Assembly (NCBI RefSeq): GCF_003073045.1
Contig: NC_037590.1
Location: forward strand, 8,823,042-8,887,041
Origin: Pomacea canaliculata
Lineage: Eukaryota > Mollusca > Gastropoda > Architaenioglossa > Ampullariidae
DNA length: 64,000 nt
Reading direction: 5' to 3'
Below, in pieces: positions 25,121 through 37,900 of the stretch. A program made the translations under genes and the position numbers. Numbering within the stretch: position 1 is the stretch's first letter; each line of letters begins with the position of its first letter. The notes beneath the pieces were generated by a model. It was not told the origin of the DNA and made no database searches. It was given only the letters and a program-made list of their open reading frames with translations.

Positions 25121-25982
25121 GTGAGTATGTAATTTTAGTGATCGTTTTTGACGAATCTTTCAAATCACTTACTAATTCATATTATAATCATCTTTATGAA
25201 CATAGAGTCTTGAATCTAGTGATCCATGCATTTCTTAACTACAAAGTGAAATATTCCCTGAAATAACAATGTTGTTGTGTTTTGACTAACTCGCACAAAC
25301 CCACGGCTTACCTTTCGTTTTAAAGTTAGGCGATAATCACTGCATAATATGCATCCATCCGTCCTGTACTGTTTCATATCTACAGACTGAATTTGGTCAG
25401 GGCCAGTTAATACAGTCAAACGGGGGTATTTTTTGAATTTTTGAAATATTTGGAGATGAATAAATTGTGAGAGAGCCTGTCAACAAGACGCACACCTCGC
25501 TTGGAACGATATAATTGGTTGGAACATTTGTCTCGCTACATACGTTGACACAGTACACTGTCACTGCAGCGATTCGCAGACTTCCTGACGGTTGACGGAA
25601 CCCCATCCCTCCCGACTAATTCCAAACGATAAATTGAAGAGCTTACGTATGTTTTTGAAGTACAGCACATAAATTGGTACAGCATTTTGTGCTAGACAAA
25701 AATAGGCATTATTATAGGGGGCTTAAAAATACTTATGAATAAGTTGTGCATAACGTAAACATTAATGTGTAACTTTGTTGTTGTAAATTGTTCTTGTAAA
25801 GTCTTTCTTTTGAGGTTATTTATAGATTGACATGCTATTGCCAAAGTAAATAAATTAAGTTGAAATCTTGTCATTGAATGTGTGTGAAAGTTTGAAGTAG
25901 TAAGCTCAGAGAAGTCCCGTCTATTGGTGTTTGATGGTCGTGTGTCTTATATAATTTATTTCTTATCACTCATTTTCAGATT

Positions 25983-28900
25983 ATGGCCGATTCAGACCAG
26001 ATCAAAGTAGTAATTCGTGTTCGCCCATTAATCAAAAGGTAGGTATTTACGCATCTTGATTTGAAAGGTGGCTATGTTCACCATTTAATAATCTGATTTA
26101 GAGATGTTCAACAGTAATATGTGCCCTTTATCAACCTTTTTTCTTTTTAGACTGGTTTAGTTTTCATGTGCGTATAAGCTGGTGTATTCTGCTGTGTTAA
26201 TTCACTTTGAGTCTTTTTCTTCTTTGCAGAGAGCTTCAAAATTGCCATGATTGCAGATGGAAAGTCCAAAATGATAATTCTATCAGTCAGGCAGACCAAT
26301 CCCACTTGCCAGCTTATGTATTTGATCAGATTTTTGACCATGAATTTACAACACAGGATCTGTATAGCAGTATAGTAGCACCTATTGTAGAGTCTGCTAT
26401 GAATGGCTACCACGGTGAGTGAGCACTATTTTTTTATTTATGTATCTGCACCTGGGTGCATGTGTGAGTGAGTGTGTGTGAATATGTAAGGTATAAAGAA
26501 ATAAAACTTTTCTGATTGTTTTTGATTGATTAGGGACTGTCTTCGCCTATGGTCAAAGTGGATCGGGAAAAACACACACAATGTCTGGAAGCAAGCAGTC
26601 ACCTGGTATAGTTTCTCTTGCAATGCAAGACATATTTGACTTCATTGAGCAGGTAATAATCTTTTGTGTTCTTTACATGATAGCATGGAAAGTGATAAAA
26701 TGCGAATGCATTTTTATGATAAGTATTAAAAAAATGTTTCTCTGTTACCTTCTGCTGACAATTAGGGATAATTTATACAACACATTTCTAATTTTAAATA
26801 CCTTTAGGTCTTAAAATCTATTTAGTTAAACTTTTTGTTAGTTTTTAAAAGGATAGAAATGTCCTCAACCCTGTTATAAATTTGTATTTTATGTTATAAT
26901 CATGTGTATGCACACATACATTCGTGCACACTTTTCTTTACAGAAACCAAGTCATGAGTTTCTGATGCGAGCTAGTTATATGGAGATATACAATGAAAGA
27001 ATCTTCGACTTGCTGAGTCTTGAAGAGAGAAACCTGAAATTACATGAATCAGTGGTAAGACCAAATGATACATATTGTTTCTGTACTTGTACGATCAGCC
27101 TTGCCTTGTGGGGAGAGGGAAGAAAGGTTGGAGACACTAACATGAAAATTTTCATCAGCAGTGACCTGATGCTTGGCATAAAAAAATGGTTAAAGTAGGT
27201 TAATGAGCTTACATGAAGTAGTGCTAGAATATTCTTTTCTCTTGGGGTCAGCTGTGAAGAGGAGTCCTCATTTCCTCTCTCTCACTGCCTTACCTTTGCA
27301 AACCTTCTACAGTCAGGTACCCGCTCCAAAGCTGGGTGATCTGCATCATTGGGTATTGAACCAGTGTTCAAACCTTTGGGTTCAGATGACTTTGCATTAG
27401 TCTATCTGTTTTCCCAATGCTTCAAAGTAGTTGGGGATAAAGAACAACATTAACATATTTTGGTGATCAAAATGTTAATGTGATTTCTATAGATGGCACT
27501 TTATGGTACAATGTACTTATAATCTAACAGAAAAATCAATTGTAGAGCTCACAAGCTCTTTTTTTTTTTTAAACTGACTTTTTGCTTGATAACAATCTAA
27601 ATTTGAATGCAGGATCACCAGATATCTGTTAATGGTCTTGAGGAGCAGCTTGTGAACTCTTATGAGCAGGTGTTTTCTGTCATCCAGAGAGCAGAAGGTA
27701 TGTTTTTACTTTAAATTTGGATTGTTTGCCATAACTATGTTGAAAAGTATGCTAGCAGAAATCAAATAAATTTAATTACCATAGCTCAGCTTGATATGTC
27801 TTGTCTAGCCCTTTCACATAATAAAGTGATATTTAGGTTTACATCTCATTTTGCAGAGGAAGTTCAAATGACTTGCAAAACAAACCTTTTTCATTCTAGC
27901 CAAGCGTACCATAGCAGAGACCAAACAGAATGATCGCAGTTCAAGATCACATTGTATTTTCAGAATTGTAAGTCTGATGATCTCCATTCACATTTAAAAT
28001 GTTTATAGATTGTGCTGGAGTTGGAGAGAAATTACTAATTAGCGATCAAACCTGAGATAACATAAATTGCTATGGGTTTACAATGTTGTGGTCAGTTTTA
28101 TTTTGTCTTTTGATGTAACATTTTTCTTCCTATCCCATTATTCTGTAATGCATTACTCTTTATTGCCCCAGTATTACAAAAAGCTTTAAATTTTAGCTTT
28201 AAGGAAAACTGCTAATACCTTAGCACATATTTTCTGGTTTTATCATTGGTTAAAACCGTTTTAGTCAAGATGTATATGCTAGAAAATTTTTCTCCTTGTG
28301 GTTAGATCATTGAAAGTCGTCTCCGAAATGGAGCTGATGCTGCTGTTATGGTATCACATTTGGTGAGTAAACATTCTACTATATGGAAGCTGCAAAGAAG
28401 CAAAGAAACTTTTTTAAGTCCTTATTAGATCAGAACATACTTTAAAAAAAAAAGCAAAATATAACTGTCAAAAAATAAGGTAATGAAAAACAAAATGTTA
28501 ATCATTTTTTAATTTTAATTTCTTACTTTCATTTTCATTAGTCAGTTGATTAGTGGTTAAGTGTGCTTGATGTATTATAGCACATCATTTTTAGCTAGTG
28601 TTTTTAATGCCATTCCCTGCGAAATATAATATTATTGGTTAGCACAGAGAGTGCAGCTTGTTTTGGTTGTGATGCTGCACAACAGGTATTAAATTAAATA
28701 TATCCCTAGGTTTATCAACCAAGGCAACCCCTTTTTCTTCTTGTGTAGACTTCATCTGTTTATTGACAAGACTTATTGCTTTGAAAAATAGTTTTTTTTT
28801 AACTGAATAACTTCTAGGATATTGAGAAAAGCATTTAATGTTTTATGATTACAACTTTCTGCAAGAAAAACCCACGTGTAACTTAAAATATTTATGATAG

Positions 28901-31900
28901 ATATTAGCATTGTTGGAGAAATGACATGTTTCAAACATTCCATTCTCTCGTCCCTTCCACCCAAAACAAGTCTTTACCAGAATTTCAGATAAGCATCAAT
29001 CAGGTAATAATAGCAAATATAGATATTGTGTACTATAGATAATTTATATGACTATGGAATGCAGAACTTTGTGGATCTGGCGGGCTCAGAAAAGGCTGGG
29101 GAAAACTCTGGTGATCGTTTCAAAGAGGGCTGTGCCATCAATAAGAGTCTGTTCTGCTTGAGTCAGGTCATCAGCAAACTGAGTGATGGAGAAAGGTTGG
29201 TTCACATCTGAAAAAAAATATTTAAGAACTAAAAGGTAGCACTGAACTCCTACAGGAATGAACATTCATGCATTGTGAAAATAAAAAATAACAAAAGTTT
29301 CTCCCTTGGAATGTTTTGGGATTCCTTACAACTTGGCTATGCATCACATCAACAATTTACATACTATATAACATTTAATTTATCCACAGATTTGTATCTA
29401 ATGTTACGTTTTTGCAAGTTTTTTTTATTGTCTTTTCATCAGGCCCTAGATGGTGCAGAAAAAGTAACTCAATCATGGCCTTTTAATGAATTATCAGGAA
29501 AGAAAGATGGGAGAAAGAGCAGCAGAGATGACAGAAAAAATTCCAATAAGCACCATGAGAGATGTCTCAGTAGAAGGTTTAAATGGTTAGAGTTGGTCCA
29601 AATCTCTGAACTGCTGTGTATTTTTCTAATCATGAATAGTTTAGTCCTTGTTACTCCTCGAGGGCTGCTAGCTAATCATGAATAAGTGATCCAGGAATAT
29701 TTCTATGCACAGTTACAGAATAACAAAGCTTATTTTTTTCAGCAATCAATTCATTCCATACCGTGACTCAAAGCTGACCCGTATTCTTCAAAATGCTTTG
29801 GGTGGTAATTCAAAAACAGCCATTATCTGCACTGTAAATCCTAGCGCAGTAGATGAAACTCATTCTACACTGAGGGTAAATCCGACCTAGCTTTTATTCA
29901 AAATTATTCGAAATTCTTGTTATTTGGTTGCTCTTTGTGTTTTCTGTATTTGATTTTATTCTTCATTTAGTATGGTTGTTTATTCTTTTATAGCTCATAT
30001 GTTATTTGTTTTCCTGTCCTTCGTATGCTGTCCATGTTTTGTTCTTGTTCTTAAGCGCTAAGAGCATGTCCCTTAGGAGTGTGAGTATGGCTTTACAAAT
30101 TTTACGTTTATTTATTTAAAATAGTGTTATGTCTTTTTTGTGATTCTTTTGCAAGTTTTTGCCCCTAAGAAAATTTTTCTTTTGACCCCCAAAAAGCTGT
30201 CATAACGGTTATAGTCTTGGTGTAGACTTACTATAAATTTAACAACTCCAGAGACTCCTTTTCCAAAATATTTCTGTTAATTTTTTTTCCCTGCATGTTT
30301 TCTTCAATGACAAGAAGTGTAAGATATTGGAACACCGACCCTTTTTTTTTTTTTTCTTCTGCTGATTTTGTTTTTTGCATTTTTCACTTTTATGCTGAAA
30401 TCATTGCAGTTTGCTACTCGAGCCAAAACCATCAAGAATAAGCCGCATGTCAATGAAGTTTTGTCTGAGGCAGCAATGTTGAAGAAATACAGAAATGAGA
30501 TTACACGTCTGCAAAAGATGGTGACAGAGGTATGAAGTATTAAACTAAAGGTTACCATGGTACTTAGTAATCAAGAGAAAAATAGATTTATAATAATCTA
30601 GAAACAGCACAACAGTTTTAAATTCATCTTTCAAAAAAATGTTTTGTGTTGGTGTCAGATGTGTTACCCATAACTGAATACAGCTGACAGTTAATTGAAT
30701 AAGGTTGTGAGTAATCACTCAGTCTGCTGTCTTGGGTGTACATTCTGTATGTTAGTAAAACTGAAGTTCTCACAGGCTTTCTTTTCTACTCTAGACTTGA
30801 TGACTTCGATTAGTTCAAAGATTGACGAAAGATACATAGAGGTTTTGGTCTGGTTCTGTTCTCTCTACGGATAATGTGTGGATTAGCCATCAAACTGCAG
30901 TCTGTTTTTGGCATCACAAAGCTTAGCCAGGGTCAGTCTAGTGTGTTTAGTGGTGGTCACCAGATACCTAAATAGTTATAATAATAATAACAATGGGAAC
31001 TTATAACACGCAGCATCACGACCAAGATAGATCGCACTCTGCACAGACCAATAATGATAAATGAAAGATAACAGCCAGTGGACAGTGAGATATGTATAAG
31101 CACACTGAACAACATACAGATGAGGTACAAGAGTAGAACGTAAAGCAATGGATGAAGATATGAAGGGATGTAGATACTATAAACAGTGTAAGATGGAGTC
31201 GCTATACATGATGGTTAGCATGACAGACAGTACTGCCAGGGAGTTAAGAATAGTAATTCAGGGATAGTACTTTGTGAACAGATGTTTTCAGAGAGCATTT
31301 GAATGTAGCCTCTTTGGAGTCAGCATGGCGAATATGATATGGAAGAGAGTTCCACTGCTTAGCAGCACAGAGGGAGAATGTCCGTTATCTCTATGTAACT
31401 CTTTTTTTGGGAGGGAGGGAAAGAATACAGGAGTCTGAGGAGCAAAGGTTTTGCGGAGGAGTGCGGACAGACAAGATTTTAGTGAAGTGGTCTGACATGT
31501 TCTGATTTGCGAGATGAGTAGCTGTTTTGGACTTTGTGAAGCCTATCAATGAGGTACTGTGGACAGCTAGCAAGAAGAGAGTTGCAGTAATCTAGTTTAG
31601 ACAGAACAAATGAGTAGATGAGAATTTTAGTGGTTGAGTTGGACAGAGTATTGCAAATGGACCTCATAGTATGCAGAACGACAGATGTGAGAAAGATGCT
31701 TATCAAGAGACGTGTCAGCAGACATTATGTAACCTATGTCACATGTTGAAGTAGCTAAAGGAGTTTACCCTTCATTGCCTACCCGAACAGAGACAGGCAA
31801 TGAAGGGTAAACTCTGGCTCTTCTCTTTGAAAAAAATTAAAGCTTCTGTTTTTTTCGTCATTTAGTTTTAACTTATGGGTCATCCTTTGATTAATATCAG

Positions 31901-34900
31901 AAATACAGTCTTGGATGCTTTGGATTTCAGTGTATGCCTGAGAAGGAGAACAGCCGGTATACAGCTGAGTGTCGTCAGCAAAGGATTGATCAGATATAGT
32001 TTGAGATTGAATTAGAGTAGTAAGGGGTTTCATGTACATGATAAAGAGGATGGGACCAAGTACAGAACCTTGGGGGACTCTGAGCGTATAGGGGGTGGAG
32101 ACTTGGAGCCATCCACTATAACTGACTGAGTCCTATCTAAGAGATATGATTGAAACCAGTTGAGTGGGGAATCTCAGATACCATAGAGAGTACTGAGTCT
32201 GTGAATGACAGTAATGTAATCTATAGTATCAAAAGCAGCAATGTCTAACATGGTGAGAACTGAGATGTTACCTCTATCCAGAGCAGACAAAATGTCATTT
32301 GTCACCTTAAGCAGGGCGGTCTGAGTGCTAGTTGCTGCAGTAATTATCCTATAGATTTCATTGTTCCAGTAAATAGCACTACAAAATGTATAGTTTCCTG
32401 TCTCATGTCAGTCGTGTGTGTGGACAGATGGGAGTGCAGGATATGCAAATGGCCAACAAAGATCTCAAGAAGCAGCTGGAGGAAAAGCAGGAACTAATCA
32501 AGCAGCTGACTCAGCAGATTGTCGTTTCCTCTGCACTTCCTGAAAGTGCCACTTTCTTGAAGAAAAAAATGAGACGAGAAACTTGGTGTGCTCCAAAATT
32601 GCAACGCAAAAGCCACTGTAAGATATTAACACTCTTACACTGATCTTCTGTTAGTTACTCTTATGTTGCTATTTGAAACCTGTTTTCATGCAGATTCGTC
32701 CACAACTATTTTCCTTGATGTGAGCATTAACTCGTTCTATACTGACAAATCGACACAATTGAGCTGTAGCTATGGAGACGTTTGCACCTGCAGGTCTGTA
32801 TAGGAAGAGTAAACTTTGAAAAAAAGAATTATAATGTTAATTATAATTTTCTAAGAATTATTCTTAACTCTAAATGCTACTCTCTTTTTCAAAGTGAATG
32901 TTTCAGATCATTCTCATTAAGCTTGTAGTTCTTTTCTTTTTCATGTGCCTGGATGCTTGAATTGGATGTGCTCATTGCATGTTTTGAAATAATTACATTT
33001 CTGGTTTAGCATTGCACGAAGGATTCTGTTTTCTCTTTGACTTTTCAGTTCCTACCTTCTTGGATCAGCGCAAGATCAACATCCAGGAAGAAACTTATCT
33101 TGATCTTGACCACTCTTCTGCGGATTCGAACACCTTTGGTTTGGAACCTCTAGACATAAAGCCGACACATATTTCATTCAGTTTTGATAATGAGTCTCGA
33201 GCCAAAGACTTTCTGCGTCTAAGTGAAGAGAACGAGATGCTTGAGATAGGAAGCAAATTAGAGAATGATGAGGACATTTTGATGGCCAACACTACACTGA
33301 GGGATGATTCAGAAAAGCCATTGTTTGGAGAAATGTTTATTCTGGAAGATAAGCTTCACATCCTGTAAGTCATGAGAAACATATTTTAAATTGTTCAGTT
33401 TAGGAGAAAATGGTGTGAGATGGATTCCAGCTTGGAATAGAAGCTGTGTGTTAAGTTAGGGATTATAAGTGTATAAAATATCCCTTGGGCATAGCTTGTA
33501 ATTATGCAGAATCATCAAAAGCATTATTATCTAATGTGTCACTTAAATGAAAATGGGAATTTTGTTTAAATAAATCTAAGTACAAAACTGAAAAGAAATG
33601 GTACCTTGACGTGATAAAATGTTAACTTACCATGCTGGACTCGGCTGCCACTGCTCAGCAAAGGCCACAGTGAAATTTGCCACCTGTTGCTGCATCCGTC
33701 CGATTATAAGTTTTATGACTTTCTGATCTCAGGCAGAAACAGCTGAATTGTGCTGAGAAACAGAATGAGCGCATGAACCAGGAGCTGGTGCACCTTTGTG
33801 AGAAACGTTTTAACCTGGACTTGCAGGAGTTGCAAGATCTGATTGACAATACAGAAAAGCTGCAAGAAGACCTCAGAATCAAAAACAAGGTTACATTTGC
33901 TATATGCATGCCATCCACCCACGCATTCACATGGACACTTGCATGCCCTCAGGCTGCTTAACGTCTCGTGTCTACATTGTCTTGTATCCCTTGTATTGTG
34001 GGTCCTGTGAAGTCTTTCTATTCTAATTAATACAATTTTTTTTAACCCTTTGCCAGCATTTCACCACTTATCTGTATGCTGGATTAACATATATTCTGCA
34101 GTGTTTTTTAAATAAAAATAAAGTTGGCATGTTACCCACCATCAAAGTGCTCTAGAAAAAAAATAAAAACACAGACAACAACTACAAGTAAATGATTAAA
34201 AAACAGTTATGGAAAAAAAGTTAAGGCTTTTTGATTTGGTATAAACCATATTTCCTGGATTTGTAATAATTTGGATATGTTTCCAATTAGCAACCACATG
34301 AAAAACATCTGTATATAGATTGCTGGGGTTAGAAGAAGGGAAGTATTGTAGGAGCTTAAAGACATATTTTTAGTCTTTGTGTAATTCATTAGAGAGCTGT
34401 CCCTAGTTTATTGTCTTTATGTTTCTATGATATGCTTTTAGTTTTCTTAATGAAGAAATTAAAGTAATAATCTTACTGAAATTCTCATAATATTACTGCA
34501 AGTTGGGGTTTCTTCCCAATCTTACTGTTAAAGCAGATTTGTTTTTTCCCCCTCACCAAGAGAGTGATTATATTACCAGTTGATTCTCAGCTTCTAGGGG
34601 CCATATTGTGTAGAAAGATGGGAAATTTATTGGTGAACATTAATTCTCTCTCTATTTCCTTTAAGAAATCTGCAAACATTTTGTTTTATTTATCTGTTTA
34701 TCTGGGAATATTATTATCTGTTTATTCTCAATCTTGTCTTTCAATCTTCTACTCCAGCTGCCAATTTAAATAACCATAGTGAAGTTTTTGTTTTCTGAGG
34801 ACTACAGAAAGTGCAAGATCTAGAAAAGGCTCTAGCAGGACAGGAGCCTTATATTGCCAGGCTAGAGGCACAACTGGAGATGCAGATGGGAGCAAGCAAT

Positions 34901-37900
34901 GGCCATTTAGGGAGCACTACCAAGAGACGCAGTGGCATCCCCGTTGTGAGTTGTAAATTGCGTATACACCATCACGTAACAAGTATGTCTGTTGTGTGTG
35001 ATTATCTGCATGCATGTGGATGTGCATACACACAGACACTTGCATGCATAAAACTTCTATGCAGGATTCCATGAGGTTTTCTAAATCATATATTGTTCCC
35101 TTTAAAATATTTGAGATCCAGACTTGGTGTCATTCTTAAGATGTTGTGTAAATGTGTACTAATTTATGTTTGCATGCAATTGATGGTATAAAAAGATAAT
35201 TAAAGATAATCTTCAAAGTGTTGTCATCATTTTGATATGCAGGCTATAAAGAAAGAAGGAAAACAGAGTGATGACTTTCAAGTAATGGAAAAATTTGATG
35301 TAGTTGAAGCTGCAACATCAACAGAGGACCTCCAGCAGTTGCAGTACTTGTTCCAAGCTACAACCTCAACAGAAGACCTTTCACCACAACAGCAAATAAA
35401 CGTGACACCAGTTAAAGACCTTCAACAATCACAGCACATGGTTGAAGTCATGACATCAACAGAAGACTTTTCACCACAACATCATATAGTTACAACAATT
35501 TCCAATCTGCCACAGCATATGACTCAAGTTATGACATCAACTGAAGACCTCGTCCTACAGCAGTCTATAGTTACAACACCAACTCAAGGCATTTCATGGG
35601 CACAGGACAACAACAAACAGGTGATCTTGGTGGATGTTGGGATTATGACAGAACAGGACTTCAACATCAACAAAGCATACAGTTCTTCAGAGAGCTCAGT
35701 TTTCATGGAACTTAAAGAGGATGCTGCACCAGCATGTATGTCAGACACTGAGCTCAGTCAGAAGAATGTAGAATCAGATACCAAGAGAGGAAACCCATCT
35801 GAAGTCGTGCTTGAGGGTAGCACAGAACTTTCAAAGAGGCTTCAGGAGAAGGAACATGAAGTAGAACAGCTTCAGAAGCTAAATGTACAGCTGAGTGAAA
35901 TTCTGAACCAAGCATATGCTGAGAACCTCCGGTTGAAAGAGGTATGGTATTGTGTTCTTAACTGATGTTAATTTTTTATCTTTTTATCTGGTAAGAATGC
36001 ATTTCCTTTCTATTCCTGTGTGAAATTCATGATCTTTATTGTTTTCCTGAAATGAACATATCTATTCTTTACCATTTTCTTTACCATGCCTCTGATATTT
36101 TGAACAAGACTATTCTTCTTGTAAGAAAAAATTCTTTCTTTCTCATCTGCTGTCTTTGTTCCCCTGCTACAGCCACAGACTCTTTCTGGTTCTGTCATTT
36201 TAACATGCTTATTGACTGTTCAGGCAATGGAGGCTCTGGAGCAAGCTGATGCAGAACGGCTTGAGGAAATAAATGAACTTCCCAAACTGAAGGCCTTGTT
36301 GGCTCGACGAGACATGGAAATTCAACGCCTTGAGTCCCAGGTTGACCGCCTAAAAGATGAAGTAGGCCAAATGTCTTTCAACAGTTCCTCTTTATCTTCA
36401 TCTTTTTCTGAGGCGCCACGACGATCAGTGCTTTTAGCTGAGCGTGAAGAGGAAGTCTGGCAGCTGAAAGAGCGCTTGGTAGGACAGGCACATCAGATGG
36501 AGAATCTTCAGCAAGAGAAACTGCACCTTGAAGACCTGGTCATTGATCTAAGAGCCCAGCTAGACCAGAGGGCTCGTGGCCTTCCCAACATCAGGACCAG
36601 AATGTCAGGCTGTGCCAACTCACCTCACACTCCTTTCGAAACATCTTTTGACCGAGAAGTTGACCAAGAAGTTATGGACCAGAGCCAAAGGCGGATGGAA
36701 GAGGCAGATATGGAGTTACTGCAGAGAAAAATATTTGAGCAAGGTTCCCAGATTTCTCGACTGGAGGCTCTGTTGCAGGAGAAGGATGAAGACATTGAAA
36801 TCTTGTTTGACAGAAACATGATCATCCCCAAAGATGTTGCTGAGGTGAGGATCAAGGAGATGGAAGAACAGCAGAGGCAGCTAGAAAACATGTCTACCAC
36901 ACTCAATGACAAAAATCAGGAGCTGATGAGAATAAAAGCCAGCTTGGAGTTCTTCAAACTCCAGGAGCGCAGTCCCAGTGAGATAAAAGAAAGCAGTTTC
37001 CAGGAGAACTTGATCTTGGAGAAAATGAACCTGGAGGAGGCCCTTCAGGAGAAATCAGAGCAGCTCATAGCATCCTTGGAGGAGAGAGAAGAACTGGAGG
37101 TGAAGCTGGATGAGCGTCGCAACATGATTAATGACCTGCGGCAGCAGCTAGAAGAACTAAAGGAAACGTTTGAGGAAAATCAGGAAGGCAAGAGTGGTTC
37201 AAACCTAAGAGCATCAGAAGTTATGGCTGATGCTGAAATGTCAACAGTGCACCTGCCAGAGCATGAAGTAAATCCCATCTCATCATCATCAGAACGTTAT
37301 GAAGAGTTGCTGCAAAGTTTGAAAGCTAGAGAGCAGGGACTTCTGCAGTCACTGGAAGAGAAGGAGACAGCAATAGTGGAGCTAAAGAAAATGCTGTCTT
37401 CTCCTATGCCATTGGTGTCTATAGCTGTCCAAAGTGAGCAAAGTGCAGATGAAGAATTTCCCAGCAAAGGGTTATCAGATGCTGTCTTGCCACCCAGAAA
37501 GGTTTCTTGTGATGGTGAGTTGGCAAGTGACATTTCAGTGACCCAAGCAGCACTGGATATTCAGCTGAAGCTGCAAGAAATGAGAGTTGTCATGGAGGAG
37601 AAACAGCACCTAGAAGAAAGACTTGAGCAGATGTCTGTTGTTGTGGATGAGAAACTTGCCTTGGAGGCCAAAGTTCAACAACTTTCTTCCTTAGTGCTTC
37701 AGAAGGCTGATTTAGATGCGAAACTGCAGGAACTTAATTTGGCTGTGAAAGATAAGGCCATGCTGGAGATAAAGGTCCATGAATTGTTAGCTCTATTAGA
37801 TACAGACAAACATCATTTGGAGACTGAAATGAGCCCCAGCAACTCATTAGTTGAAACACTTGACACTCAGTTTGAGAAGTTGAAAGTGCTATTGGACAGG

